Origin: Odobenus rosmarus divergens
Taxonomy: Eukaryota; Chordata; Mammalia; Carnivora; Odobenidae
DNA: 64,000 bases
Reading direction: 5' to 3'
Assembly: GCF_000321225.1 (NCBI RefSeq)
Contig: NW_004450459.1
Coordinates: forward strand, 35,835-99,834
Shown one piece after another: positions 46,850 through 57,525 of this stretch (within the stretch, counting starts at the first letter, position 1; the number at the start of each line of letters is the position of its first letter). The notes beneath the pieces were generated by a model. That model was given only the letters and a program-made list of their open reading frames with translations. It did no database searches and was not told where the DNA came from. A program made the position numbers and the translations under genes.

Positions 46850-47040
46850 CCTTGGATAAACCTCTCCATATTTCCAAGCTTTAGTTTCACCATTTATTAA
46901 ACAGAAACTAATAACAACTTCCTTGTATCACACGACTATTGTGGGCTCCCAACAGGATAATATACATGAAAGCATTTTTTAAACAATAAAGCATCACACA
47001 ACAGTAAGCTATGAAGAAAGGGGGATGGACTATGATGGTT
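46850..47040 (+). mobile_element. MIR, sense
   Basis: GGATAAACCTCTCCATATTT, TTAGTTTCACCATTTATTAA, GAAACTAATAACAACTTCC and AATATACATGAAAGCATTT follow the MIR core and 3' half. Confidence 0.6.
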
Positions 47041-47399
47041 CTGCCAATAATGTAGGCATTATGCCAAATAGCAAGCTGGAAAGTTAATAGCACTTTTTTG
47101 CTATTCATCCAGATGTTAGGCACATTCTAACTATAAAAACTGAAGCGATCCCTGGCAAACATCCAGGAGGTCAGAGGACTGCTAGAGGGAGCGGTGTGAG
47201 TGTTCTCTGGCTCTCCTGGGCCCCAAGGAGGGCAGGAAAACTTCTGCAGAGAGCTACTTCTCCGCTAAGAGAATCCACAACTCTCTTGCAGCTCTAAAGG
47301 GAAAATGGTGCAGATTCTAAATATTTTGCTACGGTGCCAAGCTGAGTAAATGCACACAAGAGTTAAGTCTTTGTTTTCACTGGGGAATAAGCCCTTTAG
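47041..47399. other. unassigned sequence
   Basis: No gene or repeat recognised. Confidence 0.4.
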
Positions 47400-47660
47400 A
47401 TCTCACACTTTAACCCCACTTCTATAGCAATCAAACCAAGCCAGAAATTTGCACTTGCAAATATTTTTGAAAGATCTGACTAAGCCATTTTTAGATGTTT
47501 TTCCAGTCTTCATGTGCCTTTCCCTCCCACAGAGCACAATTAAAAAGGCACCTTTAAAAGGCTATTAAAAAACATTGATTGGCTTAACTGTGCTAATGTC
47601 ATGGCTTTAAAATAAAATTCTATTAAGTCCTTAAAATATTGCAGACAAGTACTTTACAGC
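47400..47660. promoter_or_regulatory. candidate conserved non-coding element G
   Basis: A repeat-free AT-rich block with paired words (CAATTAAAAAGGCACCTTT and TTTAAAAGGCTATTAAAA at about 47538-47569), an inverted CCAAT (TTGATTGGCTT, 47576-47586) and GTGCTAATGTCATGG. No coding frame. Regulatory role is inference from texture. Confidence 0.35.
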
Positions 47661-49488
47661 AAAAACTCAGGACAACCATCCTGAGGTTTCTGTTATTCAC
47701 AGATATTTAGCTAATTACGTTAGTTCCGTTCATCTTTCTTACCTTCTTACCTTCTAAAAAATTCAAAATTTTTTAATCTTTTGATAGTTCTCATGAAATA
47801 ACTGCCTCTATGCATACCAGAAGCCAGCACTTAGCAGCCACATGTCCCCCAAGTTGCCACAGTAAATTCAAAAAGAACAAATCAGACATGTGTGTGCTTT
47901 CATGTTGTCGCTACCGGTACGTAAGGAGGGGATGGTGTTGTCTCCCTACATTCGACTGCTAACATCACAGAGTACCCCGCCCTCAGAGTTGTCCCAAGAT
48001 TTACTGAGGATCCTGATCAGCCCATGTGATTACGCCATCATCCCTGCGTCCGTACTGAATCACCCTTGTCCCTGGAGAAACTGGAGGAACTTGTCCCTGG
48101 AGAAACTCAGGAACACAACATTAATGTACAGAATTCTTTTCTTTTCTTCCATATTTCAACCCCTGCTGTTGTCATGCCTCAGGCTGGCAAAATGCCCGAG
48201 GCCAGTTCAAGAAAGGGTTGCTCACGAACAGGTGTCATTGAAGGATAGAGTTAACACGACATCCGGTTTGGGCTGCTCTACACCAGTTAATGGCTTAGTG
48301 TCATAATACTCTCACATCACATACGCCACCTGGCCACAGAAGGCAGACAAAGGAAAGCAAATGGTTTCACATACATGAAGTACTTTGTAAACTGCTCTTT
48401 GTTTTGGAAATACTAGATGTTTGTTATTGCTGCTGCTGCTACTGAGAATGATGATGATGACTGACTGAATTTTGTTGTTACTAAAGTAGGATTTGCCCAA
48501 GAACCAATGGACTCCATTCAGACCCTGTGGAAGCCTGAAAGTACAAGAAGTTATCTTGTGAGCTATGTGCCTGACTTATACGCACACTGTGTAAGGCAGC
48601 TTTATGAGTTACTACACAGACTCAGCTAAGAGATAGGACAGTGAATGAGTTGTTATGGTTAGCGATTTCTCCACAGCTCAAGTTTGGGATCCATAGCCTT
48701 TGGAAAGAAACCTCCAGGACATGACTTCCCCTGAAGCAAATTTCAAGGTTAATGAAGGCCCTTGCCATCCCCCATCCAGATGACCTGTCTTTACATCTCT
48801 GTTGCTATTCATTTCCTCATGTACCCCAGGTGCTGACATGCCTTCCCACCATCTTGGGCCCAATTCTGTCAGTCAGTTAATGGAATCTATAAATACCATT
48901 CAATTTACTCTATCCTCAATTCTCCCCCCTACTGAGGTAACTCCCTGTTGTTTATTAGGCCCCCAGGTGAACTAAATATTCCTTCTCTCTACAAAACAGG
49001 AAAAAAAATTTTTTTTTTGCTGCTATTCTACTATTCTAGATAATAGTTTTTTTTTCCAATTTTTCTAAATGTTGAATGGGCAAAGGAGGGAGGAAAAGAG
49101 TCTGGGACTGGCCAAGCAGCCTGTCAAGTCAAGATACAGTATTTAGAGAAGAAGACTTTCTGCCCAGACATCTCTCCTCTCTTCCACTCAACTCCACAGA
49201 ACCATCACAGCTAGAGGGGGAGAAAGAAGTCTCATTGTCAGAGCGAGCCCTCCAAGACTGCCTAGGACTCTGCAAATTCATCCCACTGTGCACTGGCTAC
49301 CCCTGCTTGACCACCCTTGGATTCTTCCTCCTCCGATCACTCCTGCTCATCCTGCAAGACCAAGCACTGGGGTCATCTGCAAAAATGTCAACTGCTTTGG
49401 CACCATCTCCACTTCCTAGGATCACTGAGGAACTCTGAGCTTGCAATACCTGGTTCATATCCCTACTCATAGTCATGGATGGCTCACT
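47661..49488. other. unassigned sequence with triplet tracts
   Basis: Holds the longest open frame of the window (47890-48306, 138 codons, plus strand), with no recognisable similarity and a 25-bp imperfect tandem repeat at 48065-48114 inside it. Short (TGC)n and (GAT)n tracts lie at about 48428-48456. No gene called. Confidence 0.45.
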
Positions 49489-49507
49489 AGTTTGTTAGCA
49501 GGGACTA
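49489..49507 (+). mobile_element. L2-like element, part 1 (split by L1)
   Basis: TTTGTTAGCAGGGACTACA just before the L1. It continues at 49998-50110 and resembles 46741-46893. Confidence 0.4.
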
Positions 49508-49997
49508 CAAAATAACCATTTTTTTATTTTTTATTTAAATTCAATTTAGTTAACATATAGTGTATTATTACTTTCAGGGGAAGAATTTAGTGATTCATCA
49601 GTTGCATACAACACCCAGTGCTCATTACATCACGTGCCCTGCTTAATGCCCATCCCCAGTTACCCCATCCCCCCACCCACCACCCCTCCAGCAACCCCCA
49701 GTTTGTTCCCTAGAGGTAAGAGTCTCTTATGGTGGGCGCCTGGGTGGTTCAGTTGGTTAAGTGACTGCCTTCGGCTCAGGTCATGATTCTGGAGTCCCTG
49801 GATCTAGTCCCGCATGGGGCTCCCTGCTCAGCAGCGAGTCTGCTTCTCCTCTGACCCTCCCCCCTTCATGTGCTTTCTCTCTCTCTCTCAAATAAATAAA
49901 TAAAATCTTTAAAAAAAAAAAAAAAAGAGTCTCTTATGGTTTACCTCCATGTTTTTATCTTATTTTTCCTTCCCTTCCCCCAAAATAATCATTTTTT
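49508..49997 (-). mobile_element. L1 3' end, antisense, with 17-bp TSD, carrying a SINE
   Basis: Antisense L1 3' UTR (AATTTAGTTAACATATAGTG, CAACACCCAGTGCTCATTAC, GTAAGAGTCTCTTATGGT). TSD CAAAATAACCATTTTTT at 49508-49524 and CAAAATAATCATTTTTT at 49981-49997 (one mismatch). It is 5'-truncated inside the 3' UTR and was later split by the SINE at 49734. Confidence 0.9.
49718..49940 (+). mobile_element. Can-SINE nested in L1, with 16-bp TSD
   Basis: GGGCGCCTGGGTGGTTCAG head, GTCATGATTCTGGAGTCCC, CT-rich body and A-tail. A perfect 16-bp TSD, AAGAGTCTCTTATGGT, is at 49718-49733 and 49925-49940, made from L1 sequence. Confidence 0.96.
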
Positions 49998-50110
49998 AAA
50001 GCCCTCCCTCCCTGCCGCCACAGAACAAAGTACTCATGAAGTGTAGTAGAATTTATTGACTTGAACTTAGGAAAACTTCCCCATGTTTCCAAGCTATGAT
50101 CTCATGTATG
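49998..50110 (+). mobile_element. L2-like element, part 2
   Basis: ACAAAGTACTCATGAAGTGT then AGTAGAATTTATTGACTT, fitting an L2 terminus. See part 1 at 49489. Confidence 0.4.
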
Positions 50111-50309
50111 CCAATAATTTGGTGCCTTTCAAATAAATATTCTTTAAATATTGGTTTATTATTCATTTGGTGAGATCAAGAAAAACTATCCATAAAAACA
50201 ATAATCTCTTTGTTCAAAATAAGGAAAATGCTTGGAGTAACATAATATTTAGACTTACTTGGAACTGTCTTTCATTCCACTTTCTTACTATCATGTATAA
50301 CTGGATAGT
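50111..50309. other. unassigned sequence
   Basis: No gene or repeat recognised. Confidence 0.4.
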
Positions 50310-50805
50310 ATTGGTGTATTTGTCTTCTATTGCTGCCATAACAATTTACCACAAACTTGGTGGTTAAATAACATAAATTTATTATCTTACAGTTCTACAG
50401 TTCAGGTACCCAATACAAATCTCACAGAGCTAACATAGAGGTGTTGGCAGGACTATATTCCTTTCTGGGGGGCTATTAGGGAGAACAGGATTGTTGCCTT
50501 TCCTAGCATCTAGAAGCTGCCTACATTCCTTGGCTCATGGCCTTCCTCCTTCTTCAAAGCCAGCAACGGTGGGCCAAGCCTTTCTCACACTGCCACCTCT
50601 GGTTCTCTCTAGCAGGGAAAGCTTCTCTGCCTTTAAGGACTCATGTGATTAGACTGGGCCCAAAACCCAGGACACTGTCCCCATCTCAAGGTGCTTAAAC
50701 TTGATCACATCTGGAAAAACTCTTTTTCCAGGTAAGGTAACATATTCACAGGTTCTGTTGATTAGGGTGTGGACATCTTTAGGGCCATTACTCTGCCTAC
50801 TACGA
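50310..50805 (-). mobile_element. MaLR-type LTR, antisense
   Basis: CTGCCATAACAATTTACCAC and AAACTTGGTGGTTAAATAAC are the reverse complement of a MaLR LTR 3' end; the poly-A signal complement lies in AAATTTATTATCTTACAG. It continues through ATTCCTTGGCTCATGGCC, TTAAACTTGATCACATCTGG and GGTAACATATTCACAGGTTC to GGACATCTTTAGGGCCATTA. No internal gene. Confidence 0.65.
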
Positions 50806-51059
50806 CTGGTTTCGGCCCCTCACCTGCCTCACTTGGAGTAGATGTAACTGACATGGACAAAAGTACCAAGAAGCGATGACAGGATGGAGAGCTCTTTTAG
50901 CAGCCTCCCCACCGTCCTCCTGCCCCTACTTTGATCCATCCCTCATGGCTGTTGCCAGATGACTCTTCCAAAGTAGAGCTCCAGGGTTGCTATTTCCTGC
51001 TCAAAATCCTCCAGTGACCTATACTACTTTCCAAAGTAACTATAAAATATTCTCTAAAA
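50806..51059. other. unassigned sequence
   Basis: No gene or repeat recognised. Confidence 0.4.
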
Positions 51060-51175
51060 TGTAATGATGATGGTAAGACAGGGATCAAGGTACTTGCTAT
51101 GAATTATCACACTTAACCTTCACAATATCCCAAAAGAGGTTGCAGCTTTTAACATCCCCAAGAATACAGAATAGC
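51060..51175 (-). mobile_element. MIR fragment, antisense
   Basis: AATTATCACACTTAACCTTC, ACAATATCCCAAAAGAGG fit the antisense MIR 3' half. It is cut by the SINE that follows. Confidence 0.6.
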
Positions 51176-51179
51176 TCAC

Positions 51180-51383
51180 AAAAGACAAAAAAGGGGCGCC
51201 TGGGTGGCTCAGTCGGTTAAGCGGCTGCCTTCAGCTCAGGTCATGATCTCAGGATCGTGGGATTGAGTCCCGCATCGGGGTCCTTGTTCAGCAGGGACCC
51301 TGCTTCTCCCTTTGCCTGCCGCTCTCCCTGCTTGTGCTCTGACAAATAAATAAAATCTTAAAAAAAAAAAAAAAAAGACAAAA
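51180..51383 (+). mobile_element. Can-SINE with 11-bp TSD
   Basis: GGGGCGCCTGGGTGGCTCAG head, GTCATGATCTCAGGATCGTG box B region, short CT body, A17 tail. TSD AAAAGACAAAA at 51180-51190 and 51373-51383. Confidence 0.93.
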
Positions 51384-51444
51384 CAAGCATGGAGAGGTTG
51401 GCTAAATTACTCCACCCACAATACATACCTTATACTTCAACTCA

Positions 51445-51832
51445 AACGTCAACAAACTTGGCCCACAGGTCAAATCTGGCCTGCTGGCTGTTCCTGCACA
51501 ACCTGCAAGCTGACAACTGTTTTTACAGATGAATGTTTGTAACCTATATGATGACAGGGAACACTAACTTTGGACCCAAATTAAATGAAATGTTATCCTC
51601 CCTAAAAAAGAAACTCCATTCTTTTCATTAGTAGGCCTATATTACAAAAAAAAATTATACTCAAATATTATCATTATCAGCAGAATTATTGTTGTTTGTA
51701 TTTCATCAATAAAAAAATCTGTGGAGATTTGCTTTTTCTTTTATTAAGTAAGCATCAACATATTCTGCCGCTTGGTCTGCAAATCCTAAAATATTTACTC
51801 TCTGGCTCTTCACAGAAAGTTTGCCAACTCCC
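51445..51832. mobile_element. hAT-type non-autonomous DNA transposon
   Basis: The left end GTCAACAAACTTGGCCCAC and the right end CAGAAAGTTTGCCAACTCCC are degraded inverted repeats. AGGTCAAATCTGGCCTGCTG and CTAAAATATTTACTCTCTGG match a common mammalian hAT-like element that I do not name with confidence. About 388 bp, no transposase. Confidence 0.65.
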
Positions 51833-51869
51833 ACTCTAGCCAATTGTCTCTCAAACATGAGTAAAACAT

Positions 51870-52010
51870 GGACTCTTTAAAAAAAATCACATATAATTAA
51901 CACAGTATTATATTAGTCTCAGGTATACAATACAGTGATTCAACAATTCTATGCATTACTCAGTGCTCATAAGTGTCCTCTTCATGAACATGGACCCCTT
52001 TTCATATATT
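51870..52010 (-). mobile_element. L1 3' UTR fragment, antisense, older
   Basis: ATCACATATAATTAACACAG, TATTAGTCTCAGGTATACAA and ATTACTCAGTGCTCATAAG match the antisense L1 3' end, more diverged than the copies at 37251 and 49508. No TSD seen. Confidence 0.65.
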
Positions 52011-53159
52011 CTTTCAGATGCCCAGTGCTGAATTAAATCATTTCATTACAATGTTATTAAATGTGAATAAACAAAAACTTATTAAAAAATAAAAAATCTC
52101 CTTATGCTCATAGCTTTTAAACAACTACAAATCAAAAATTTATGAACTAAATACAAATAAACTTAAAAAACCAATAAAATTCAAATAACATCAATTTTGT
52201 GTGTGTAATCACGATGTTCTAATGATCTCACAGCACCATGAATATAGTATACACTGCTCAGTGCAGATTATATATAAGGTGGCCACATATGGCCAAATAT
52301 GTGTTTATGTTCATTATTTTAGGGTTATTATTGAAATTAAAGTTATAGTAATGCATAAAGAGAACTCACAGCTGCCCTAACAACACCTTCATGGCCCCTG
52401 AGAAGTTCACAAACCCCTAACTGAGAAACACTTCACTAACTAATGTCAACTGTTTCATGTTCCCCCAAACATGCTCCATGCAGTAATTTGTGCCTCTATT
52501 CATACTATTCCCTCTTCAGGGCTCCATGACTTCATTTGGAAGACTCCCAAATCCCTATTCCCATTTCTAAAATGATGATTCCCAAGCCAGAGAATATGGC
52601 AGACACTGGAGAAACCAAAAAACTCAGGGCAACTTATAGAAAACAGGAAATCTGTGAGTTGCATAATGACAAACTTATCCAATCAGAGCCCACTTCTTGC
52701 GCAGGATAAATGCCAGATGTTCAAGAAGGAAGCAGGTTCCCAAAACTAGGGGCTGTCCCTCTGAGCTCTGGCCACATTAGCACCGGGACCCAAAGCCACT
52801 GTATAATTGCCCAGAGGGTTCCTGGAGCTGCCTAACTCTCCCATGTAGCCTTGTGATAATCCCTCACCCATGATGATTGCCGATGTGCATCTCTTCCTTA
52901 GAACCTTAAAGAGCAGAACTGATACCAAGTTTGTTGGCTTGTTAGCCTAACTCTTTCTGGAAAATTCTTCAAGAATATTCTCATGCCCTGTTCCTTTTTT
53001 CCCCCAGTCCCCATACATCATTTAAAGAGATTGTTAATCGCAAGAGACAATGGTTACTGAGAACAAGGAATCCTGGGTAAATGGAATAGGGCTCTTACAA
53101 GAACTTAAAGTGTAAACGTACTCATTCATTGGGCAGGTATTTTTGCCCATTTTCCCATC
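52011..53159. other. unassigned sequence
   Basis: No gene recognised. The part 52060-52200 is very AT-rich. A degraded MER5-like end may lie near 52405-52440. Confidence 0.4.
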
Positions 53160-53401
53160 AAGAATATAAGTGTCATAGGGGCACCTGGGTGGCTTAGTCA
53201 GTTAAGCATCTGCCTTCGGCTCAGGTCATGATCCCGGGGTCCTAGGATTGAGCTCGCCATCAGGCTCCCTGCTTAGCAGGGAGCCTGCTTCTCCCTCTCC
53301 CTCTGCCCTAACCCTCCCCCTCCCAACCCCACTCATGCTCTCTCTCTCTCTCATGCTCTCTCTCAAATAGTCTTTTAAAAAAAAAGAATATAGTTGTCAT
53401 A
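53160..53401 (+). mobile_element. Can-SINE with 18-bp TSD
   Basis: GGGGCACCTGGGTGGCTTAG head, GTCATGATCCCGGGGTCCTA box B region and a longer, interrupted CT body. TSD AAGAATATAAGTGTCATA at 53160-53177 and AAGAATATAGTTGTCATA at 53384-53401 (two mismatches). Confidence 0.94.
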
Positions 53402-53617
53402 AAGAACAGTTTTGTTGGGGTGCCCAGGTGGCTCAGTCAGTTAAGTGTCTGCCTTTGGCTCAGGTCATGATCCCAGAGTCCCAGGATTGAGCCCTGAGTC
53501 CAGCTCCCTGCTCAGCGGGGAGTCTGCTTCTCCCTCTGACCCTCCCCCCTCTCGTGCTCTCTCTCTCTCACTCTCTCAAATAAATAAAATCTTAAAAAAA
53601 AAAGAGCAGTTTTGTTG
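53401..53617 (+). mobile_element. Can-SINE with 17-bp TSD
   Basis: GGGTGCCCAGGTGGCTCAG head, GTCATGATCCCAGAGTCCCA box B region, CT body and A tail. TSD AAAGAACAGTTTTGTTG at 53401-53417 and AAAGAGCAGTTTTGTTG at 53601-53617 (one mismatch). It begins next to the right TSD of the previous SINE. Confidence 0.94.
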
Positions 53618-54009
53618 AAGGATATATATATACCATTACTCGTTCTCTATAGATTTGTTGGAGTTCACTTGAGCCAAAGTAACATGGCAGTATAAACTTA
53701 AATGAGATCCATAATTGGACCAGCAACTAATCAGCACTTATAGCAGTACCTACCAAATGTTACTTTGTGCAGAAGAGACATATGACCTGTAAAAGAGAAT
53801 TATCAAGGGCAAATAATCAACTGTCCCAGGATAAAGGTAAGTCAAAAAAGCAAGAAAGTAACATTTTTATGTCTTTGGTATTAACATAGAATAGATTCTC
53901 TAATTTAATAGTATTTTTGAGTACCCAATAAATAGTCTATGATGAATTACAGAAAACACAATACTTGGTTCCAGAACTCAAGAAGCTAAGAAAAACAGAT
54001 GTAAAAAGA
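53618..54009. other. unassigned sequence
   Basis: No gene or repeat recognised. Confidence 0.4.
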
Positions 54010-54215
54010 AATAGTATCTACTGGCCCATGTGCCAGGTGCTTTTACAGATACTATATTATTTATTTCTCTCCGGTGCTGGAGATACATGTTATTACCCAT
54101 TTTATATCAGAAGAGACAGAGGCTTGGGAAGGTAAAGTAAGTTGCCCAAGGTCCATGCATCTTACAAGTGTCAGAACCATAATTCAAAACTGAGTTTCTC
54201 TACAGATCCAAAATC
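54010..54215 (-). mobile_element. MIR, antisense
   Basis: CCATGTGCCAGGTGCTTTTA, GTTATTACCCATTTTATATC, GGAAGGTAAAGTAAGTTGCC and CAAGGTCCATGCATCTTACA follow the antisense MIR order. Confidence 0.8.
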
Positions 54216-54390
54216 CTTACACTTGCATTAAGAGCATTTTCTACTAAAAAACATAACAACCATGGAAATAATTACAAATTTTTTAAGTTTCATAATGGGA
54301 CATACACATGATGCTATGGATACTGAAGGGTGTAGAGAACAGAGAATGTTTCTCTAAGTTCCATGGTTACTAATAGGCAATAGCACAGAA

Positions 54391-55339
54391 AGAAGTACTT
54401 CTGCTATTATCAAAAAGTCAAAAGATAACAAATATTGGCAAGGATTTAGAGAAATGAACCCTCTGCCCTGTTGGTGGGAATGTAAATTGGTGCAGCCACT
54501 GTGGAAAACAGTATGGAGTTTCCTTAAAAATTAAAAATAGAGGGGAACCTGGGTGGCTCAGTTGGTTAAGGGACTGCCTTCGGCTTAGGTCATGATCCTG
54601 GAGTCCCGGGATCGAGTCCCGCATCGGGCTCCCTGCTCAGCGGGGAGTCTGCTTCTCCCTCTGAGCGGGGAGCATGCTTCTCCCTCTGACCCTCTCCCCT
54701 CTTGTGCTCTCTCTCTCTCTCTCTCAAATAAATAAAATCTTTTAAAAAAATTAAAAATAGAAATAGCACATGATCCTATAATCCTACTGCTAGGTATTTA
54801 CCCAAAGAAAACAAAAACACTAATTCAAAAAGATAAGTGTTCCCCTATGTTTACTGTAGCATTATTTACTACAGCCAAGCAACCTAAGTGTCCATGAATG
54901 GATGAATGACTAAGATGTGGTGTGTATGTGTATATATACACACACACAATGGAATATTATTACTTAGCCATAAAAAGGAATGAAATCTTGCCATTCGTAA
55001 CAACATAGATGGACCTAGAGGGTTTTTTGCTAAGTGAAATAAGTAAGAGAAATACCGTATGAGATAAGTCAGACAAATACCATATGATTCCACTTACATG
55101 TAAAACAAATGAACGAACAAACAGAAATACATTTATAAATAAGAGAACAAAATGGTGGTTGCCCGAGGAGAGGTGGTGATTATATTATACCAACACTGTA
55201 TGGTGACAAAGGGTAACTATACTTATTGTGGTATTTTGTGATGTACATAATTGTGGATCACTATATTGTAACAACTGAAACCAATATAATGTATGCAAAA
55301 CACAGTTCAATAAAAAATGCAAAAAAAAGAGATACTTCT
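54391..55339 (+). mobile_element. L1, 5'-truncated, with 12-bp TSD, carrying a SINE
   Basis: Sense L1 with the very end of ORF2 (CTGCTATTATCAAAAAGTCA, TGGGAATGTAAATTGGTGCA) and the 3' UTR, ending CAGTTCAATAAAAAATGCAAA. TSD is imperfect: AGAAGTACTTCT at 54391-54402 and AGAGATACTTCT at 55328-55339. Split by the SINE at 54542. A (TG)n/(TA)n/(CA)n block with dyad symmetry lies at 54921-54949. Confidence 0.85.
54526..54761 (+). mobile_element. Can-SINE nested in L1, with 16-bp TSD
   Basis: GGGAACCTGGGTGGCTCAG head, GTCATGATCCTGGAGTCCCG box B region. TSD AAAAATTAAAAATAGA at 54526-54541 and 54746-54761. The body carries an extra 25-bp segment: AGCGGGGAGTCTGCTTCTCC is repeated with two changes, starting at 54639 and 54664. 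Confidence 0.95.
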
Positions 55340-56105
55340 AAATAAGTACTTAGTCAGCTAAGTACTTAAGATCTGCAACAAAATATATATTTAAAAGAAA
55401 ATCACAAGATGCTATCATGAACATAAAGGTAAAACACAGAAATACTCATGCTGTGTGTTCCTAGCTCCCTCTCAACCCAAGCAGTTAAAGTTCACTCTTT
55501 GTAAACCACTCCATGGTGTGTATTTTTTTTTTTTTTTTAACATTCACCTTCATTTTAAAGGCACCTGTGTTCCCAATCCCTGGATCTTTGTGGTCTCTAT
55601 TTTGAGTTCTCCTTTTTGCCCCCAGATAATATATGTGCCTTGTCCTCACAACCCAGCATCTCCTGAGCCCCCTCTCCAGCCGAGCTGGGACAGGCCAGTC
55701 CGGCATGAGGTACCAGTTATCCAGGGCCTACTGTGGAAAAGGAGCCCTTAATGAGGTTTTCTATTTCAAGCAAGGGCCTTCTGGATTCCAAGCTCAACAT
55801 AGTTTCTACTACTGAGATGGCATTAATTAGTTTATCACCTATGACCAGAGAGATTGTGACATTATATGGATATAATTTATCACAGCAGAAAGCTGAGGGC
55901 ATTTCATTTGAAACCAGACCATGTTCCCAGTGTGTAAGGCTGAGAACTGTTTGCCTTCCCATCCTATCCACTCTTACCACACAACCAGAAACAACATCCA
56001 CCTATTAAGAGGAATGCATGCTTCTCTGCACCCATACGGTAGTTGTGCACAAACAAGAAACTGAGTGTACAAATGACTCTGTGCACCCCACCTCCCAGAG
56101 GGGAC

Positions 56106-56132
56106 ATCAAGACCTTTTTCACTGGTCTTGAT
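56106..56132. repeat. 9-bp inverted repeat
   Basis: ATCAAGACC and GGTCTTGAT, perfect 9-bp arms with a 9-base loop. Confidence 0.9.
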
Positions 56133-56242
56133 CTCAGTCCCGTGAAGTATTTGATCTCATTTTCTGGAGGGGAAGGATAAGCTATAAGAATGAAATAAAA
56201 TCAGCCACAGATCACAAACTGATCCTGGAGACTAAGCAGCAA

Positions 56243-56265
56243 TGACAACACCAATGGTGTTGTCA
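56243..56265. repeat. 23-bp near-perfect palindrome
   Basis: TGACAACACCA, one central A, then TGGTGTTGTCA. The 11-bp arms are exactly complementary. No terminator or transposon end is evident. Confidence 0.95.
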
Positions 56266-56589
56266 CCATCCCAGCAATTACACCACTGGGAGGTAATGGG
56301 GTAGAAGCAAGGAAATGGAGATACTCAACAATTAAGACCATGAACTAACGGTGGGAAACTAGGTTACCACAAATTTGGGACATATTGTCATCTAAATACA
56401 TTATTTTATAGCAAGAATACCTGAGCAAGGGATAGAGCAACAGAAGCACTAACCACTTTTTCATCTCAACACAGGGTTACCCAACCTTCTGCTTTCACAT
56501 AATGAGAGTACCATGAATGCTTGTTAAGTGAATGACTGATGTCACTGGGGGACAGTGCCACTGAGGCAGGAGGTCATCCCTCATTCTCC

Positions 56590-56745
56590 CATGTTTGTAG
56601 CACCTTCTCGGTTCCAAAGCACTTGCAGATACATTATTCTATGTTTTCCCAATAATCTAGTGGTCTGGTATGAGACTATGACTCAGAAAGGTAAAATGAC
56701 TCACCCAAGGTCACACACAGGGTTACTTGGAGCATAGGTCCTCTA
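56590..56745 (-). mobile_element. MIR, antisense
   Basis: CACTTGCAGATACATTATTC, GACTATGACTCAGAAAGGTA and CTCACCCAAGGTCACACACA follow antisense MIR. Confidence 0.75.
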
Positions 56746-56879
56746 GGCTAGCGCCCATAATTTTCTCCTTGGAGAAGGTTGAATATGAGAAGCCCTGTTT
56801 CTGTCCTCTTTATCTACCATTTCTCATTTCTGTGGGATTAGTGGCCACATATCACTGGGAATAATCCAGATCATTAGCA

Positions 56880-57020
56880 ATGATAACTAACATTTAATGA
56901 ATTTATAATAAGTGTTATCATTGTGTTTCAGATTCCTCATCTTCAAGGTGGGATATTGGCAGTACCTGGTTTTGAGGATTAAATGAATTAAAGCATCTAG
57001 ATAAATGGCTGGCACATAGC
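56880..57020 (+). mobile_element. MIR fragments, opposed
   Basis: The first ~45 bases (ATAACTAACATTTAATGAAT) read as antisense MIR. The rest, GATTCCTCATCTTCAAGGTG to GGATTAAATGAATTAAAGC and GGCTGGCACATAGCTAATA, is sense MIR. Two fragments meet head to head or are rearranged. Confidence 0.65.
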
Positions 57021-57399
57021 TAATACTAGTGATACCCCTTGCCTTCTTGCTAATCTTGCAATCAAAGCCCACCCACCCACTGAGAGATGTTTCCCTAGCT
57101 CCCTCTTTATGCAGTACAAATGCACTGTCTTTGGGGTTTCTCAGTTCTATTGGGAACCAGGGTCATCATCAGCCTTGGTTTAGAGACTGAAATGCTTCCT
57201 ATGTTTTGATTACCAAGAAAAAGACTTTTATTATTTTTCCTATGTGTACTCATGTTTCAAAAGTTTTCATGTATCACCAGCATTCATTAAATAATAGTCT
57301 ACATGGCCTCCTTACTAAGAAACTGACTATTTCTTTAGGTCTCTTAAGCACTTGAAAATAGTTCAGTCTCCCATTACTCCCTGAGGACCACAGATTGAG
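57021..57399. other. unassigned sequence
   Basis: No gene or repeat recognised. Confidence 0.4.
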
Positions 57400-57525
57400 A
57401 ATCATTGTACTAATCCAACCCCTCATTTCCAGGCTAAGAAACAGACGACCCAAGATGTTGGGGGACTTGTTCAAGGTCACTCAGCCAGTTAAAGTCAAAG
57501 TCTGAGCTAGGAACTGAATCTTTTG
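57400..57525 (-). mobile_element. MIR-like fragment, antisense
   Basis: CAACCCCTCATTTCCAGGCT, AAGAAACAGACGACCCAAG and CAAGGTCACTCAGCCAGTTA resemble an antisense old repeat with MIR-like core. Confidence 0.5.

Larger units (their letters stand above)
55340..56589. other. unassigned sequence with poly-T and palindromes
   Basis: A poly-T lies at about 55522-55539. Two short inverted repeats (56106-56132 and 56243-56265) are listed separately. Open frames at 55455-56008 on both strands lack recognisable similarity. Confidence 0.4.
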
